This document shows, piece after piece, positions 8,748 to 18,754 of a DNA stretch of 32,500 nucleotides. Source of the stretch: Theodoxus fluviatilis (taxonomy: Eukaryota; Mollusca; Gastropoda; Cycloneritida; Neritidae); assembly GCA_034096865.1 (NCBI GenBank), contig JAWQFJ010018429.1, forward strand, positions 7,501 to 40,000, given 5' to 3'. Position numbers and translations under genes: made by a program. The notes beneath the pieces are model-generated. The model was given only the letters and a program-made list of their open reading frames with translations, did no database searches and was not told the DNA's origin. The first letter of the stretch is position 1. Each line of letters opens with the position of its first letter.

Positions 8748-8832
8748 CTGACTGATGACGGTGCTGACTGATGACGGTGCTGACTGATGACGGTGCTGAC
8801 TGATGACGGTGCTGACGGTTGACAGCACCGTC
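8748..8832 (+). repeat. 16-bp tandem repeat (4 copies) ending in a perfect hairpin
   Basis: CTGACTGATGACGGTG repeats at 8748, 8764, 8780 and 8796. The last unit runs into GACGGTGCTG (8805-8814), an 8-base loop, and CAGCACCGTC (8823-8832), a perfect 10-bp stem. The right arm is an inverted copy of the repeat core, so every upstream unit could in principle pair with it. Confidence 0.92.
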
Positions 8833-9825
8833 TTTTGCACTCGTCTGCTCTGCTCTGCCGTGCGCTGCTCCCCGCACGCGGAGGACAAAGACTCGGTGTT
8901 CTGTGTTCGTCCATTCGCGTGCTTCTGTTTGCATTGGCCTCCTGCATCGCATCGTGTGGGCCATTGCGCGCTTGTTGGGCTGGGAGTGTGCGCGCCCGCG
9001 ACTCTGAGGCATTACCATGCAAATGCGGGCTGTGCGAAGATCTGTTTATGAAGTTGCCTTCTTGTTTGAACAAGGTCGCCGTCGTGTAGGATTCAATGCC
9101 AAGCTATTTTACGAGTCGTAGCGGTGCGAAAGCAAAATGGGAGGTCCTCCTCATTAGCGGATTTCAAAAGCACTCAGGTTGTTTGAGAAAAACCGCCGGA
9201 AAACCCCGAACAGAACAAGTCGGGGTTTGTGCGGACTGCTCATGACAAAGGCAGGCCGAGATCTACGCCCTGAATTAGTGTGGCCATGTCGGTTAATTGA
9301 CGTCTGGTGACGTGCAGACAACCAGAGCAGGATGGGGTGGAGGGGGAAAATCGTCCTACGACCTACGACGCAATACTGTGCTCCCCGCGTCAAAGAACTG
9401 TCTGTGTGATGCACAAAAAGTGCGTGCTCTGCCACCCTTTGTCACTCCCTGTCATGTCAGACCTCAAATCTCTCCCGACCTGCCATTGCTGGACTTTGGA
9501 GTTCGTATGTAGCCGGGGAAAAATGCATTCCATTCAAGAACAAGCGGTGCAGCTTTCTTCATCCAGTACAAGTGTCCATTTGACCATACTGGGTTTCGTT
9601 CGGGTTTTCTAGAAAGCATAACACCTTGTCAAAGCGTCCCTGCTACATCAGCCGCTGCGGGCGATACCGTAGTTTTTGTATTTCATGTACGTGAGAGCGT
9701 GTTTCGAGCATATTCCTGGAAACGTAAACCGGTATTCCATCGTGTCAGTTGCTTCAGATCCATTGATTCGTGGCTGACGCAAACAAGGGTTCAAATTATT
9801 TACCAGAATTTCAAGCAAAATGTTC
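8833..9825. other. Unassigned; CpG-rich at the left
   Basis: About 8833-9010 is CpG-rich (GTGCGCGCCCGCGACTC, CCCGCACGCGG). It is open in several frames on both strands, a base-composition effect. ATGCAAAT octamers occur at 8388 (just upstream) and 9017. From 9086 to 9825 I see no gene or recognised repeat. Confidence 0.5.
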
Positions 9826-10090
9826 TCCTTGTGGGTTAGAAGTAGGAATAGACCCTCCGTGTCTCTCTACGCGAGTCATAAGAGGCGAAAAACTAGTGAA
9901 AGCGTGATTTGATTTGTGCCTACTGTAACCATCACAGGACCTCTACGGATGGGGGTGGAACCGGTCATCATTGAAGCAAGGGACAACCGAGGAAGGAAAA
10001 CATTGTAACCTATTACAGTGATTTTCGAGCTCAATGGCTTTACATTGCCTATAGAGGCTGATGGGCAGTGAAACTCCATCCATCCAATAT
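9826..10090 (+). mobile_element. SINE-like dispersed repeat, copy 5, with internal insertion
   Basis: It has CTTGTGGGTTAGAAGTAGGAAT, CCGTGTCTCTCTACGC, CATAAGAGGCGAAAAACTAG and, 3', GAGGCTGATGGGCAGTGAAACTCC followed by a short CATC tail. The two halves are parted by about 80 bp. That insertion is bordered by the similar words TGTAACCATCACAG (9924-9937) and TGTAACCTATTACAG (10004-10018), like a target-site duplication. Confidence 0.6.
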
Positions 10091-10715
10091 TCAAGCACAA
10101 TGTCTTTGCTTCAGCGATATGAAGTACAGCATGGGACCAGTGCGCCATAAGTTGGGCTGAAGCGCTTTAGACGTGTCCATATTCTGAATAACGCGTCGCG
10201 TTTGCATGCTAGCGACAATGTTTTATATCTGAGACGGGTCTAACGTAAAGTAAAAAAGCAAGCAATATGTGCCCTTAGTACAATTGAAAAAAATACAAAT
10301 ACTTGGACCATTAAAACTGGTAATCAGACCAATCGAAAGGACGAATCTGAAGTGTCAGTGCCACCACAATAAACTTGGTTTCCAATGCAGAAATTCCGTA
10401 ATACCAGCCCTGGGTACGCATATGTTGCATCAAGTACTGCCTACACTACACAGAATATGCGTGCGATATCGATTGCAATGAATGAGTAAATGAGGTTTTT
10501 GGCGTATCAGAATTTGAAGGTTATGTAAGATCATTGATCGCGAACTCACTGGGAATTAAGTTGGAGCAAGTCAGGGAAAACATAGGTTTGAAGACACAAA
10601 ATACTTACAGAAATGTACACCAAAATATCTATGCTAATCATTGAAATCGTCGCTCATCACACCAGGAACAGAACTGAAGGTGAGGTATGCTGAGCCCAAG
10701 GTTTGGGAAAAGAAA
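10091..10715. other. Unassigned sequence
   Basis: AT-moderate unique DNA with no recognised gene, repeat or strong motif. Small ORFs are at chance level. Confidence 0.5.
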
Positions 10716-10806
10716 AAGGGCAGGGGAGGGAGGTGGAGGAGAAGGATTTGAAGAAGAGGGAGGGAGTTGGTGGAGGGGATAAAGGTTAGGTGGGGGCATA
10801 GAGAGA
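10716..10806 (+). repeat. Purine-rich (G/A) tract
   Basis: About 90 bp almost entirely of G and A with many AGGAGG and GGGAGG words. It has no fixed period. Confidence 0.7.
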
Positions 10807-11055
10807 GTGAACAAATGCGGAAATGCATATTTAAATGTCAACTACATTCACATATATCATCCATGGATAAGAAAAGGTAAAACACGGTTTCGCCAGTGGC
10901 ATGGGTTTGGTTTTGTAGAAATGATATATCATAGGGATTGGTCGACATCTTGAATCATGCCTCTACGCCACCGCCAGTAGAGCAAAACTGTTGCAAGGAC
11001 TCGTCCTCGTTCTGTCTCTGCCGTTTACAGAATGGTCTCTGCCCTCACACGCCCC
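10807..11055. other. Unassigned sequence
   Basis: No gene or dispersed repeat is recognised. It leads into a (CAGG)n tract. Confidence 0.45.
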
Positions 11056-11111
11056 GGGCAGGCAGACAGGCAGGCAGGCGGGCAGGCAGGCAGGCAGGCA
11101 GGCAGGCAGAC
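11056..11111 (+). repeat. (CAGG)n microsatellite
   Basis: About 13 CAGG units with CAGA and CGGG variants. It is embedded in GC-rich sequence that is open in several frames. Confidence 0.95.
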
Positions 11112-11999
<888 letters not shown>

Positions 12000-12045
12000 T
12001 CCCCCCCCCCCCCTCTCTCTCTCTGTGTGTGTGTGTGTGTGGCTC

Positions 12046-12096
<51 letters not shown>

Positions 12097-12355
12097 GCTC
12101 TCTCTCTTTCTCTCTCTCTCTGTCTCTGTCCGTCTCTCTGTCTCTGTCTCTCTCTCTCTGTCTCTCTCTCTGTCTCTCTCTCTCTGTGTCTCTGTCTCTC
12201 TCTCTCTGTCTCTCTCTGTCTCTGTCTGTCTCTGTCTGTCTCTGTCTCTCTCTGTCTCTGGCTGTCTGTCTGTGTCTGTCTGTCTCTGTCTGTCTGTCAG
12301 TCTGTCTGTCTGTCTCTTTCTCTTTCTCTCTCTCTCTCTTGTGTCGTTACGTCAA

Positions 12356-12399
<44 letters not shown>

Positions 12400-12413
12400 T
12401 CGTTACGTCAATT
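12000..12413 (+). repeat. Compound (CT)n/(TCTG)n tract with a 55-bp duplication
   Basis: A C-run and CT, TCTG and CTTT units run over about 400 bp. CTTGTGTCGTTACGTCAATT occurs at 12339-12358 and again at 12394-12413, each preceded by (TC)n, so a unit of about 55 bp has been tandemly duplicated. Leu/Ser-rich frames here are artefacts. Confidence 0.93.
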
Positions 12414-13170
12414 CTATATTTACTTGACCTGGCTGTTGGTAGTTTGTGTATCTGGTGACCAGATGAATTCAATACTTAAATTTAGACGTTAGTGTTCTTG
12501 TTCTAAAACCCTCTACCCATCGCACGCGGGATCGGAGACAACGCTTTAAGCAGTGAGTTACTGCTGTCTCACGTGGAGTGCTGTCATTCCAGCTCACGCT
12601 GAGGACTGGACGGAGACCAGCCACGTGAACGCTACGTCAACAGTTGGCATAGGACGAGATCTTCCTTCCTGCCACAGTGTCTCCACTCGATAGCGATCCC
12701 TGTTTACCCACAGGCTCCGTTCCTCATCTGGCTCTCTGGGTCGCCATTGTCTTTCGCCTACCTCGACACCGTATACGCGTGCACACACGAATGTGACGTC
12801 ACACGCACCTGTGGTTCAGGATGAAGACTGAGATCCGAGTTGGAGTCGACACACAGAGATCCCAGTCGGGCTGGAAGCGTCAAGAGTTGGTGTGCTGACG
12901 CATGAAATTGTCTGACCCGCTCTTGACCCCACAGTTGGTTGACGTTCCCGTGTTGAAACTGCAGCTTGACTGTGTGAGGCGCTGACAGTCTGTCACAACA
13001 GACCCCTCACTCCAGCCCTGCTGATGCAGCGAGTGTGCCTCTCTTCTCCTCTGCCGCAGTACACGCCCGGGACGAGGCCTCTCTGTTCAACCACATTTTG
13101 CATTTTTGTTACTTCTAGGAAACCAAGATATTGAGTCCAGAGAAGTCTATATGTTGACCCATTTTCTTAC
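12414..13170. other. Unassigned, GC-balanced sequence with one CRE-like site
   Basis: No protein is recognised in any frame. A perfect TGACGTCA lies at 12794-12801 within GTGACGTCAC. Tracts at 12590-12800 and 12950-13080 have exon-like composition but no long frame. Confidence 0.45.
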
Positions 13171-13629
13171 TGTGATGGGGGTGGAGGCAAAGGCCTGATC
13201 GTAGAAGGGCGCTGGCATGATACAAAATCGCTGCTGCTTAGATAGAAAAAGGCTTATTGCTTGCTGCCTTATACTTAACCGAAATTATTCATGCCAAGTG
13301 TTGCCTCATCAGGCACAACATAGTCAACCGAATGAATACTGCACCATTGCAATCAGATCTGATGTCTAAATTTAGAGAAAGCATAAAATCTGTCTCTTAT
13401 ATCTAACAATTTAGGCATGGTGTGCAAGAATGACAGGAGAAAACTGTCCCAGGTCACATGACAAGTCCAGTAAACTAACGATAGGAAAGGCCGCTCTGCG
13501 ACCCTCCCGGACTGACATGCTGGTCTTACAACCTATACAACATGGGCATCTGAGACGCAGGATACATGATAGAGGGAGGAGAGAGAGAGGAACCAATGTC
13601 GGGGGAGGGAGGGGGACGAGGGAAAGAGA

Positions 13630-13715
<86 letters not shown>

Positions 13716-13752
13716 CATGTAAAGGCTTCGGGCTTCACTTCACCCGGTCACA
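13171..13752 (+). mobile_element. Dispersed repeat family X, copy A (near complete)
   Basis: This copy aligns with 15183-15928 and 16821-17046. It starts TGTGATGGGGGTGGAGGC, contains AAATCGCTGCTGCTT, AGTGTTGCCTCATCAGGC and CTGAGACGCAGGATACATG, then a (GA)n tract, and ends GTCCATGTAAAG...CACCCGGTCACA. Its ends are weakly inverted (TGTGATGGGG against TGTGACCGGG read in reverse), which would fit a nonautonomous DNA transposon. No ORF and no clear target duplication are seen. Confidence 0.65.
13637..13713 (+). repeat. (GA)n microsatellite inside family X copy A
   Basis: About 38 pure GA units, preceded by degenerate G/A sequence. The tract occupies the same place in all three copies, so it was probably part of the ancestral element. 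Confidence 0.97.
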
Positions 13753-15182
13753 TATCCCCCCAATCTAACAGTGCTTCGCCCTCGAAGTACAAGAAAAAAC
13801 AATGCATAGCCTAATCTGGTTTGTTCAGTTGATTACCAGTTGTCATTAAACATTGAAAACAACATAGCATCCGAGCTTGACACAGCATGTTGGGTCAGAC
13901 TACTTGAAGCGGTCTTAACCATTCGGCAAGCGTCATCAACCTGATATAAAACGTACACAATGTGTGCCTCAAATACAAGCTAGAAGCGGTCTTAACCCTT
14001 CAACTAGATGCAATGAAGCCACAGGTTAAACACTAAATAGTGGTGCTACACTCAACAGCAACACCCCGCAATACTCTGACGGCATTACGAATTCCACCGT
14101 AATAAGACCAATTACGGTGCCACCGCAATGGACGTTCTGCCATTACGAACCATAACAGAAGTAGACAAAGACATAAGTCCGGGATGCATTGGAACAAGAC
14201 ATACCAGGCGAGAGGTTACATCCCACGAACGAGACCTTGGGTGGTATTTGACCTGAATCCACGAGGCTGTTCAGCCCAGAATACAACACTCACAACAATG
14301 AAACAGTACAGTCAGAATGACCACTTACAATCAACATATGAACCAATTTTCACACTACGATGGTAACATTTCATTTCAAATATGATATACTGAATATATC
14401 AAGTGATAAGTATATTACTTCTAAAGCAACTTTAACAGAAAAATTGTATTACACTGTACTTTTTCCGTTTTTTTTTCTTCATTACCACTACGTGTATGGA
14501 AAGACAAGTAGACAGCGATCTTCCATTTACAAATCAAAATAGAAACTGCAGAAATTGCCTGTTTCGTTGATCAAATGAACTACTTACAATTGGAGTGTTC
14601 ATTCCATTGAAGGGAATCGCATCTGTGTGTCTTCACAAAACTGTTCGTTGTCTCTCAGCACACACACACAAAAACGCAACCGAAGACGGCAGTCACACAA
14701 TACCGAAATGCCTTTGACGGGAATGAGTTTTGGAGGAGGGCGTGTGGAGAGCCAGCCGTTGTTCTAGCGTGGGAAGGCGTCTGCTATCTTCGGGTGAGAG
14801 GCTTGGCTAGTGGTTCCAGTCTCATCAAAGGCAGGTTGGACGGGTGCCCCTGGAGAGACAACTTCATGTTGTGGCTCCGTGTCTCCCCGATGTTGTGGCA
14901 GGGACTCTCCGGTGATGAGGAGGAGTCGAAAGGCGGGTGGCAGGCTGAAAAGGAGGCCGTGCACAGTGGCGTGGCACTGACCATTTTCCTGTCGGTGAAG
15001 CGGAGGTTGAGGCCAAATCTCGAAAGTGGCAGAGATGGCGGATGCTTCAAGCTGGAGGCGTCCGATGGCGAAATGGAGGCAGTAGTTCTTAGTCGTTTCC
15101 TCCGTGGAAAGCGTCAGGCTCCGATGGTATTTGGGAAAGTTGTAGAAACAGCACGATTGTCTCACCCTGCTCGCAGCGCCAT
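13753..15182. other. Unassigned sequence
   Basis: 13753-14640 is AT-rich with no gene seen. A 9-bp perfect inverted repeat, CACCGTAAT and ATTACGGTG with a 7-base loop, lies at 14095-14119. From about 14764 to 15182 the DNA is GC-richer and open on both strands for over 400 bp (138 codons plus, 164 minus). No domain is recognised and neither frame is favoured, so I do not call a gene. Confidence 0.5.
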
Positions 15183-15869
15183 TTGTGGTGGGGGTGGAGG
15201 CAAGGCTTGATGGTACAAGGGCCCAGGCATGAGACAAAATCGCTGCTGCTTTCCACAACTTTATTGTTACCCATGGGTATAGGAGCTGCAGGCTGGTCCC
15301 AGGCTGGATGGTAATGGCCTAGACCACACCCAAGACCATGGTGGCAGTGGTCTCTCCCCCAGATAGGATGGGGTCTCTCTCGACCTGCTCACAGTTCATC
15401 CTTATCAAAGAAATGCGCGGACCTCAGGGGAGCCAGGCTTGGGATCAGGGGTGATGATCTCAGCCTGTCTCTGGGTTGTGTTTTCCTAATGATAGAAAAA
15501 GGCTCATTGCTGCCTTATACTTACTCGAAATTATTCACACCAAGTGTTGCCTCGATAGGCATAACAAAGTCAACCGAATGAATATTGCACCATTGCAATC
15601 AGATGTCTTAATTTAGAGAAAGCATCAAATCTGTCTCTTGTAGCTAACGATTTAGACATAGGTTGCAAGCACAACAGGAGGGAACTGTCCGAGGTCACAT
15701 GTCAAGATCAATTAACAAACGATAAGGAAAGGCCGCTCTGCAACCCTCCCGGACTGATAAGCTACATAGTAGGCTGGTCTTACAACCTAGACGACCTGGG
15801 CATCTGAGACGCAGGATACATGATAGAGGGAGGAGAGAGGGGAACATATGTCGGAGGGAGGGAGGGAGG

Positions 15870-15928
<59 letters not shown>
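15183..15928 (+). mobile_element. Dispersed repeat family X, copy B, interrupted and 3' broken
   Basis: It aligns with copy A from TGTGGTGGGGGTGGAGGC onward, through AGTGTTGCCTCGATAGGC to CTGAGACGCAGG and the (GA)n tract. About 232 bp at 15255-15486 are absent from copy A. Its borders carry TTTCC at 15250-15254 and 15482-15486, consistent with an insertion in B. The copy ends in its (GA)n tract, where the next element begins. Confidence 0.65.
15873..15928 (+). repeat. (GGGA)n/(GA)n microsatellite of copy B
   Basis: GGGA units at 15853-15872 give way to about 28 GA units. The tract directly abuts the (CTGAA)n end of the downstream insert. Confidence 0.96.
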
Positions 15929-15930
<2 letters not shown>

Positions 15931-16043
15931 TGAACTGAACTGAACAAGTTTAATGTGTAGGCCACCGGCCTATTACATATGCGAGAAAAACGCGAACAGA
16001 GCACAATTATGTACAAGAAGTACATCAAAAACTGGCAACCAGT

Positions 16044-16430
16044 TTAGGAAGCGCGCACGGGTGAATAGTCTCTATCAATGAGAAAGTTCACGTTCTCCGT
16101 GCAGCCCGTGTGGGCTGTTGTCGCGTCGGCGGCGTCCTGCTCGTTTCTGGGTTCTTTCGCTGGCAGCATCCCTGTCACGCTGGCGAACAGCTGATCGCAG
16201 ACGAAGCGTAGATTGGGTCTGCCTTGGAGCTCCTGTCGGGGCGAGAGGCAGGTCTTTGTAGTGGGACGTTTCACGATCCCTCGGACGATCGGCAAAGGTC
16301 GAGGGTAGAGGCGGAGTTAGATCTGACACAGCAAAGGGTGACAAGCCTCGGCAACTCCACTTCTCAGGGCACTCATTAGCCCCTGCAAGGCACGAGAAAT
16401 GCCCTCAGAAATCTTGCTCATCACGTTTTG
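16044..16430 (-). pseudogene. Broken minus-strand frame inside the insert, possible retroelement ORF remnant
   Basis: On the minus strand a frame starting upstream of 16425 reads EDFQNVMSKISEGISRALQG and meets a TAA near 16320. The same frame then resumes through RGIVKRPTTKTCLSPRQELQ to a stop at 16044. The alternative frame over 16075-16344 is Arg/Asp-rich. I recognise no zinc knuckle, endonuclease or polymerase motif, so the gag/ORF1-like reading is a guess from position near a LINE-like 3' end. Confidence 0.25.
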
Positions 16431-16793
16431 AAAGTCTTCCACTGTTGCTTCATGCTACGAGCTGGTTTTGTATCACCGTGAGGGTTACATCCGCTTCCAG
16501 CCCGCGTCCACAGGTCAACCGTCACCCAGCCGCCGCCAGACACAACAAACCCGGCGACATCTCGGGCCACGCGGGCAGCACGAGGACTCGCAGCAGGTCA
16601 TCAACAAGGCTGGACCAGCACGAGCAAGCAGCACGGGTGCGAAGAAAGTAACTGACTGTTCGGTCTCGAGAATAACTCGATCAGCCTCTAAATTCGTGCG
16701 CGTTTAAGTCGCAAGACTGGATGTTAGTCTTGATCCTGTTTATGTACATACATTTACGTCCTTTTTTCATGTGTTGCGTCCTTGTAAACAGTG

Positions 16794-16822
16794 AATAAAG
16801 TTCTTTCTCATTAAAAAAAAAA
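16794..16822 (+). terminator. Polyadenylation signal plus poly(A) of a retrotransposed transcript
   Basis: AATAAA is followed 13 bases later by ten A, and then at once by the second copy of the family X flank (AAGCTACATAGT). This is the signature of the 3' end of a reverse-transcribed, polyadenylated RNA rather than an active genomic poly(A) site. Confidence 0.6.
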
Positions 16823-16923
16823 GCTACATAGTAGGCTGGTCTTACAACCTAGACGACCTGGGCATCTGAGACGCAGGATACAGGATAGAGGGAGGAGAGA
16901 GAGGAACCAATGTCGGAGGGTTG

Positions 16924-16976
<53 letters not shown>

Positions 16977-17046
16977 AGAGAAGAGAGAGAGAGAGAGAGA
17001 GAGAGTCCATGTAAAGACTTCGGGCTTCACTTCACCCCGTCACATT
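16821..17046 (+). mobile_element. Dispersed repeat family X, copy C (3' part)
   Basis: It restarts at AAGCTACATAGTAGGCTGG, duplicating 15759 onward, and continues through (GA)n to GTCCATGTAAAG and CACCCCGTCACA, the 3' end missing from copy B. B and C share words that copy A lacks (TAGACGACCTGGG), so they come from one duplicated locus split by the 15929-16822 insert. Confidence 0.65.
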
Positions 17047-17085
17047 ACATTCAACAAGGGTTCTGAAGGAGGCCTCAGACACGTA

Positions 17086-17256
17086 TCCCCATGGGGGATG
17101 GGGGTGAGAACAGACTCACTGTGCCTCTCTATGCACGTCGTAAGTGGTGAATGACTAGGGAGATTGCCACTTGGCTTGCTCATACTGTATGTGGCACTAG
17201 TAATTTTCGTGGTCAATGGCCTTTAGTAGCAAGCAAAGGCTGATAGGCCGTAAGAC
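17086..17256 (+). mobile_element. SINE-like dispersed repeat, copy 6 (fullest)
   Basis: The order is CCCCATGGGGGATGGGGGTGAG, CACTGTGCCTCTCTATGCACG, TCGTAAGTGGTGAATGAC, TAGGGAGATTGCCACTTGGC, CGTGGTCAATGGCC and AGGCTGATAGGCCGTAAGAC. It is about 170 bp, ends in a (CATC)n tail and has no ORF. Size, fixed 3' end and tetranucleotide tail suggest a SINE. I could not find convincing A and B box promoter motifs, so a tRNA origin is not shown. Confidence 0.65.
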
Positions 17257-17440
17257 ATCATCCATCCATCCATCCATCCATCCATCCATCCGTCCGTCCG
17301 TCCGTCCGTCCGTCCATCCGTCCGTCAATCCGTCCATCCATCCATCTGTCCGTCCGTCCGTCCGTCCGTCCATCCGTCCGTCCGTCTATCCGTCCGTCCG
17401 TCCGTCCGTCCGTTCGTCAGTCCGTCTGACCGTCAATCCA
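17257..17440 (+). repeat. (CATC)n/(CGTC)n microsatellite
   Basis: CATC units next to the SINE-like copy change to CGTC units, with several back-and-forth switches. It probably grew from the element tail. Confidence 0.95.
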
Positions 17441-18270
17441 TCATGTCATCCTCAGGCACATATGAACTCACATTATTTTGGGTTAAAATCAAAATCAAAA
17501 CCAGCTCAAATTAAAACGTACCCTTGGTCCACCGAAAACATCGAGTGAAAAACTCAGGCACAGTGCAAGGTTTTTGAGGTAACACAGGGAATGAGATGAT
17601 GTGCCGATGGCAGTTGTCCAGTCTGAGGAAATGATACAACAGGGTTCTCAGCATGGCACTACCTCATAGTTTGGACTACACGCATGTACAGACCGGAGGA
17701 ATGAAGACATTGAATAAGAGCGTGATGTGAATTTGATTTAAACCCAATTATCGCAGGTGTTTAATGAATAACCCAAATCGAAACTATTACCGTTGCTTTG
17801 CCCATGACACGCTGATGGAGAGCTTCTCAGAATCTTATTATTAACAACTGGAAATTGCTGATTTGAGCGACAATCACTTCAGCCGGAAGCGGTATAAATG
17901 TGATATCATGCCTACGGAGGCTTGGGTGTTGATGTCTGAATGAAACTGTGCCCAGTGATCGGGGGCAACGATTTGAGTTTTAAAAAGGGCGACAATCCGC
18001 TGATATTAAACCACACCTTTTCTTCATCCCTTTTCCTTGCTGGAGTGCGGCGCGGACTGAAAACTGATTCGACTGTTCGGTTTTTAATAACAGCGGCTGA
18101 CAAGATCCGGGTGAACTTTTTTTTTTTTGCATAGTAGGTCTATTTGACGTTGCGCAATACAAAGGACTGGCATGATCTATACGGCGTACTTCTCAGCGTG
18201 AATAATGTAAATGCAGTGATCAGAGTGGTGACATGGACATGACTTTTATGACAGAAAACCATACACGAAA
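17441..18270. other. Unassigned sequence
   Basis: Unique, fairly AT-rich DNA. No gene, repeat or strong motif is recognised. Confidence 0.5.
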
Positions 18271-18271
18271 C

Positions 18272-18754
18272 CTATTTACACATGCGATTTCTCACTGAAA
18301 GCCGTCCACGGCACAAACCACTGCATTCAATCTCTCCATGGCTCTGGCGTAACCACACGAAGAAAAAGATCTCTTTCAGGACCTGCTCTGCAGACAAGGC
18401 CATCACGTGGTGCAGGTTGTGCAAGTGCAGTCCCATGCAGACTGTGTTTGCACTCCATACTTCCACTGAAAGCCTCCACGGCAATCGGCCTCCCGCGACG
18501 CAGGACCCTCCAGAGCCTGGAGGCAGTCCGCCATGTCCACCGCCGTGGAGGACCTGGCACACGTGCAGCGCCTCCCGCGTCTCCAGCGTGCAGATGGCCT
18601 TGCTGATTACACAGCCGGTGCTACCGAACGAGTCAGCACTGCTGGACCTGTGGAGTGGCCTGTGCTGAACAGCCACGAGAAACGGAAATTCCATTTGCCG
18701 CTCAGTCCACACTCTCACGTCAGGAATGAATTCATATTTCGACCGACGCCTCAC
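18272..18754 (-). other. GC-richer island open on both strands, possible exon
   Basis: The minus strand is open for 160 codons without an ATG at its start, and a plus frame is open for 128 codons. Composition is clearly GC-richer than the flanks. The minus frame includes CVISKAICTLETREALHVCQ and GLHLHNLHHVMALSAEQVLK, which look protein-like, but I recognise no family. No strong splice pair was found to define an exon. Confidence 0.15.

Larger units (their letters stand above)
15929..16822. mobile_element. Insert of about 0.9 kb: LINE-like 3' end (minus) and poly(A) end (plus)
   Basis: The left edge is a (CTGAA)n repeat followed by AAGTTTAATGTGTAGGCCACCGG. Read on the minus strand, this is a GC-hairpin, TAAACTT and (TTCAG)n terminus of the kind seen on LINEs. 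The right edge is AATAAA at 16794-16799, 13 bases and then ten A at 16813-16822, as in a retrotransposed transcript. Minus-strand frames near 16044-16430 look protein-like in pieces (EDFQNVMSKISEGISRALQG) but are broken by stops or frameshifts. It may be one composite insertion or two nested ones. Confidence 0.55.

Noticed and set aside
8673..9073. 128-codon minus-strand ORF over a CpG-rich segment
   Set aside because: It includes the 16-bp repeat, lacks an ATG start, and several other frames are open over the same GC-rich DNA.
14764..15258. 164-codon minus-strand ORF
   Set aside because: The plus strand is open over the same stretch, the last part lies in dispersed repeat family X, and no domain is recognised.
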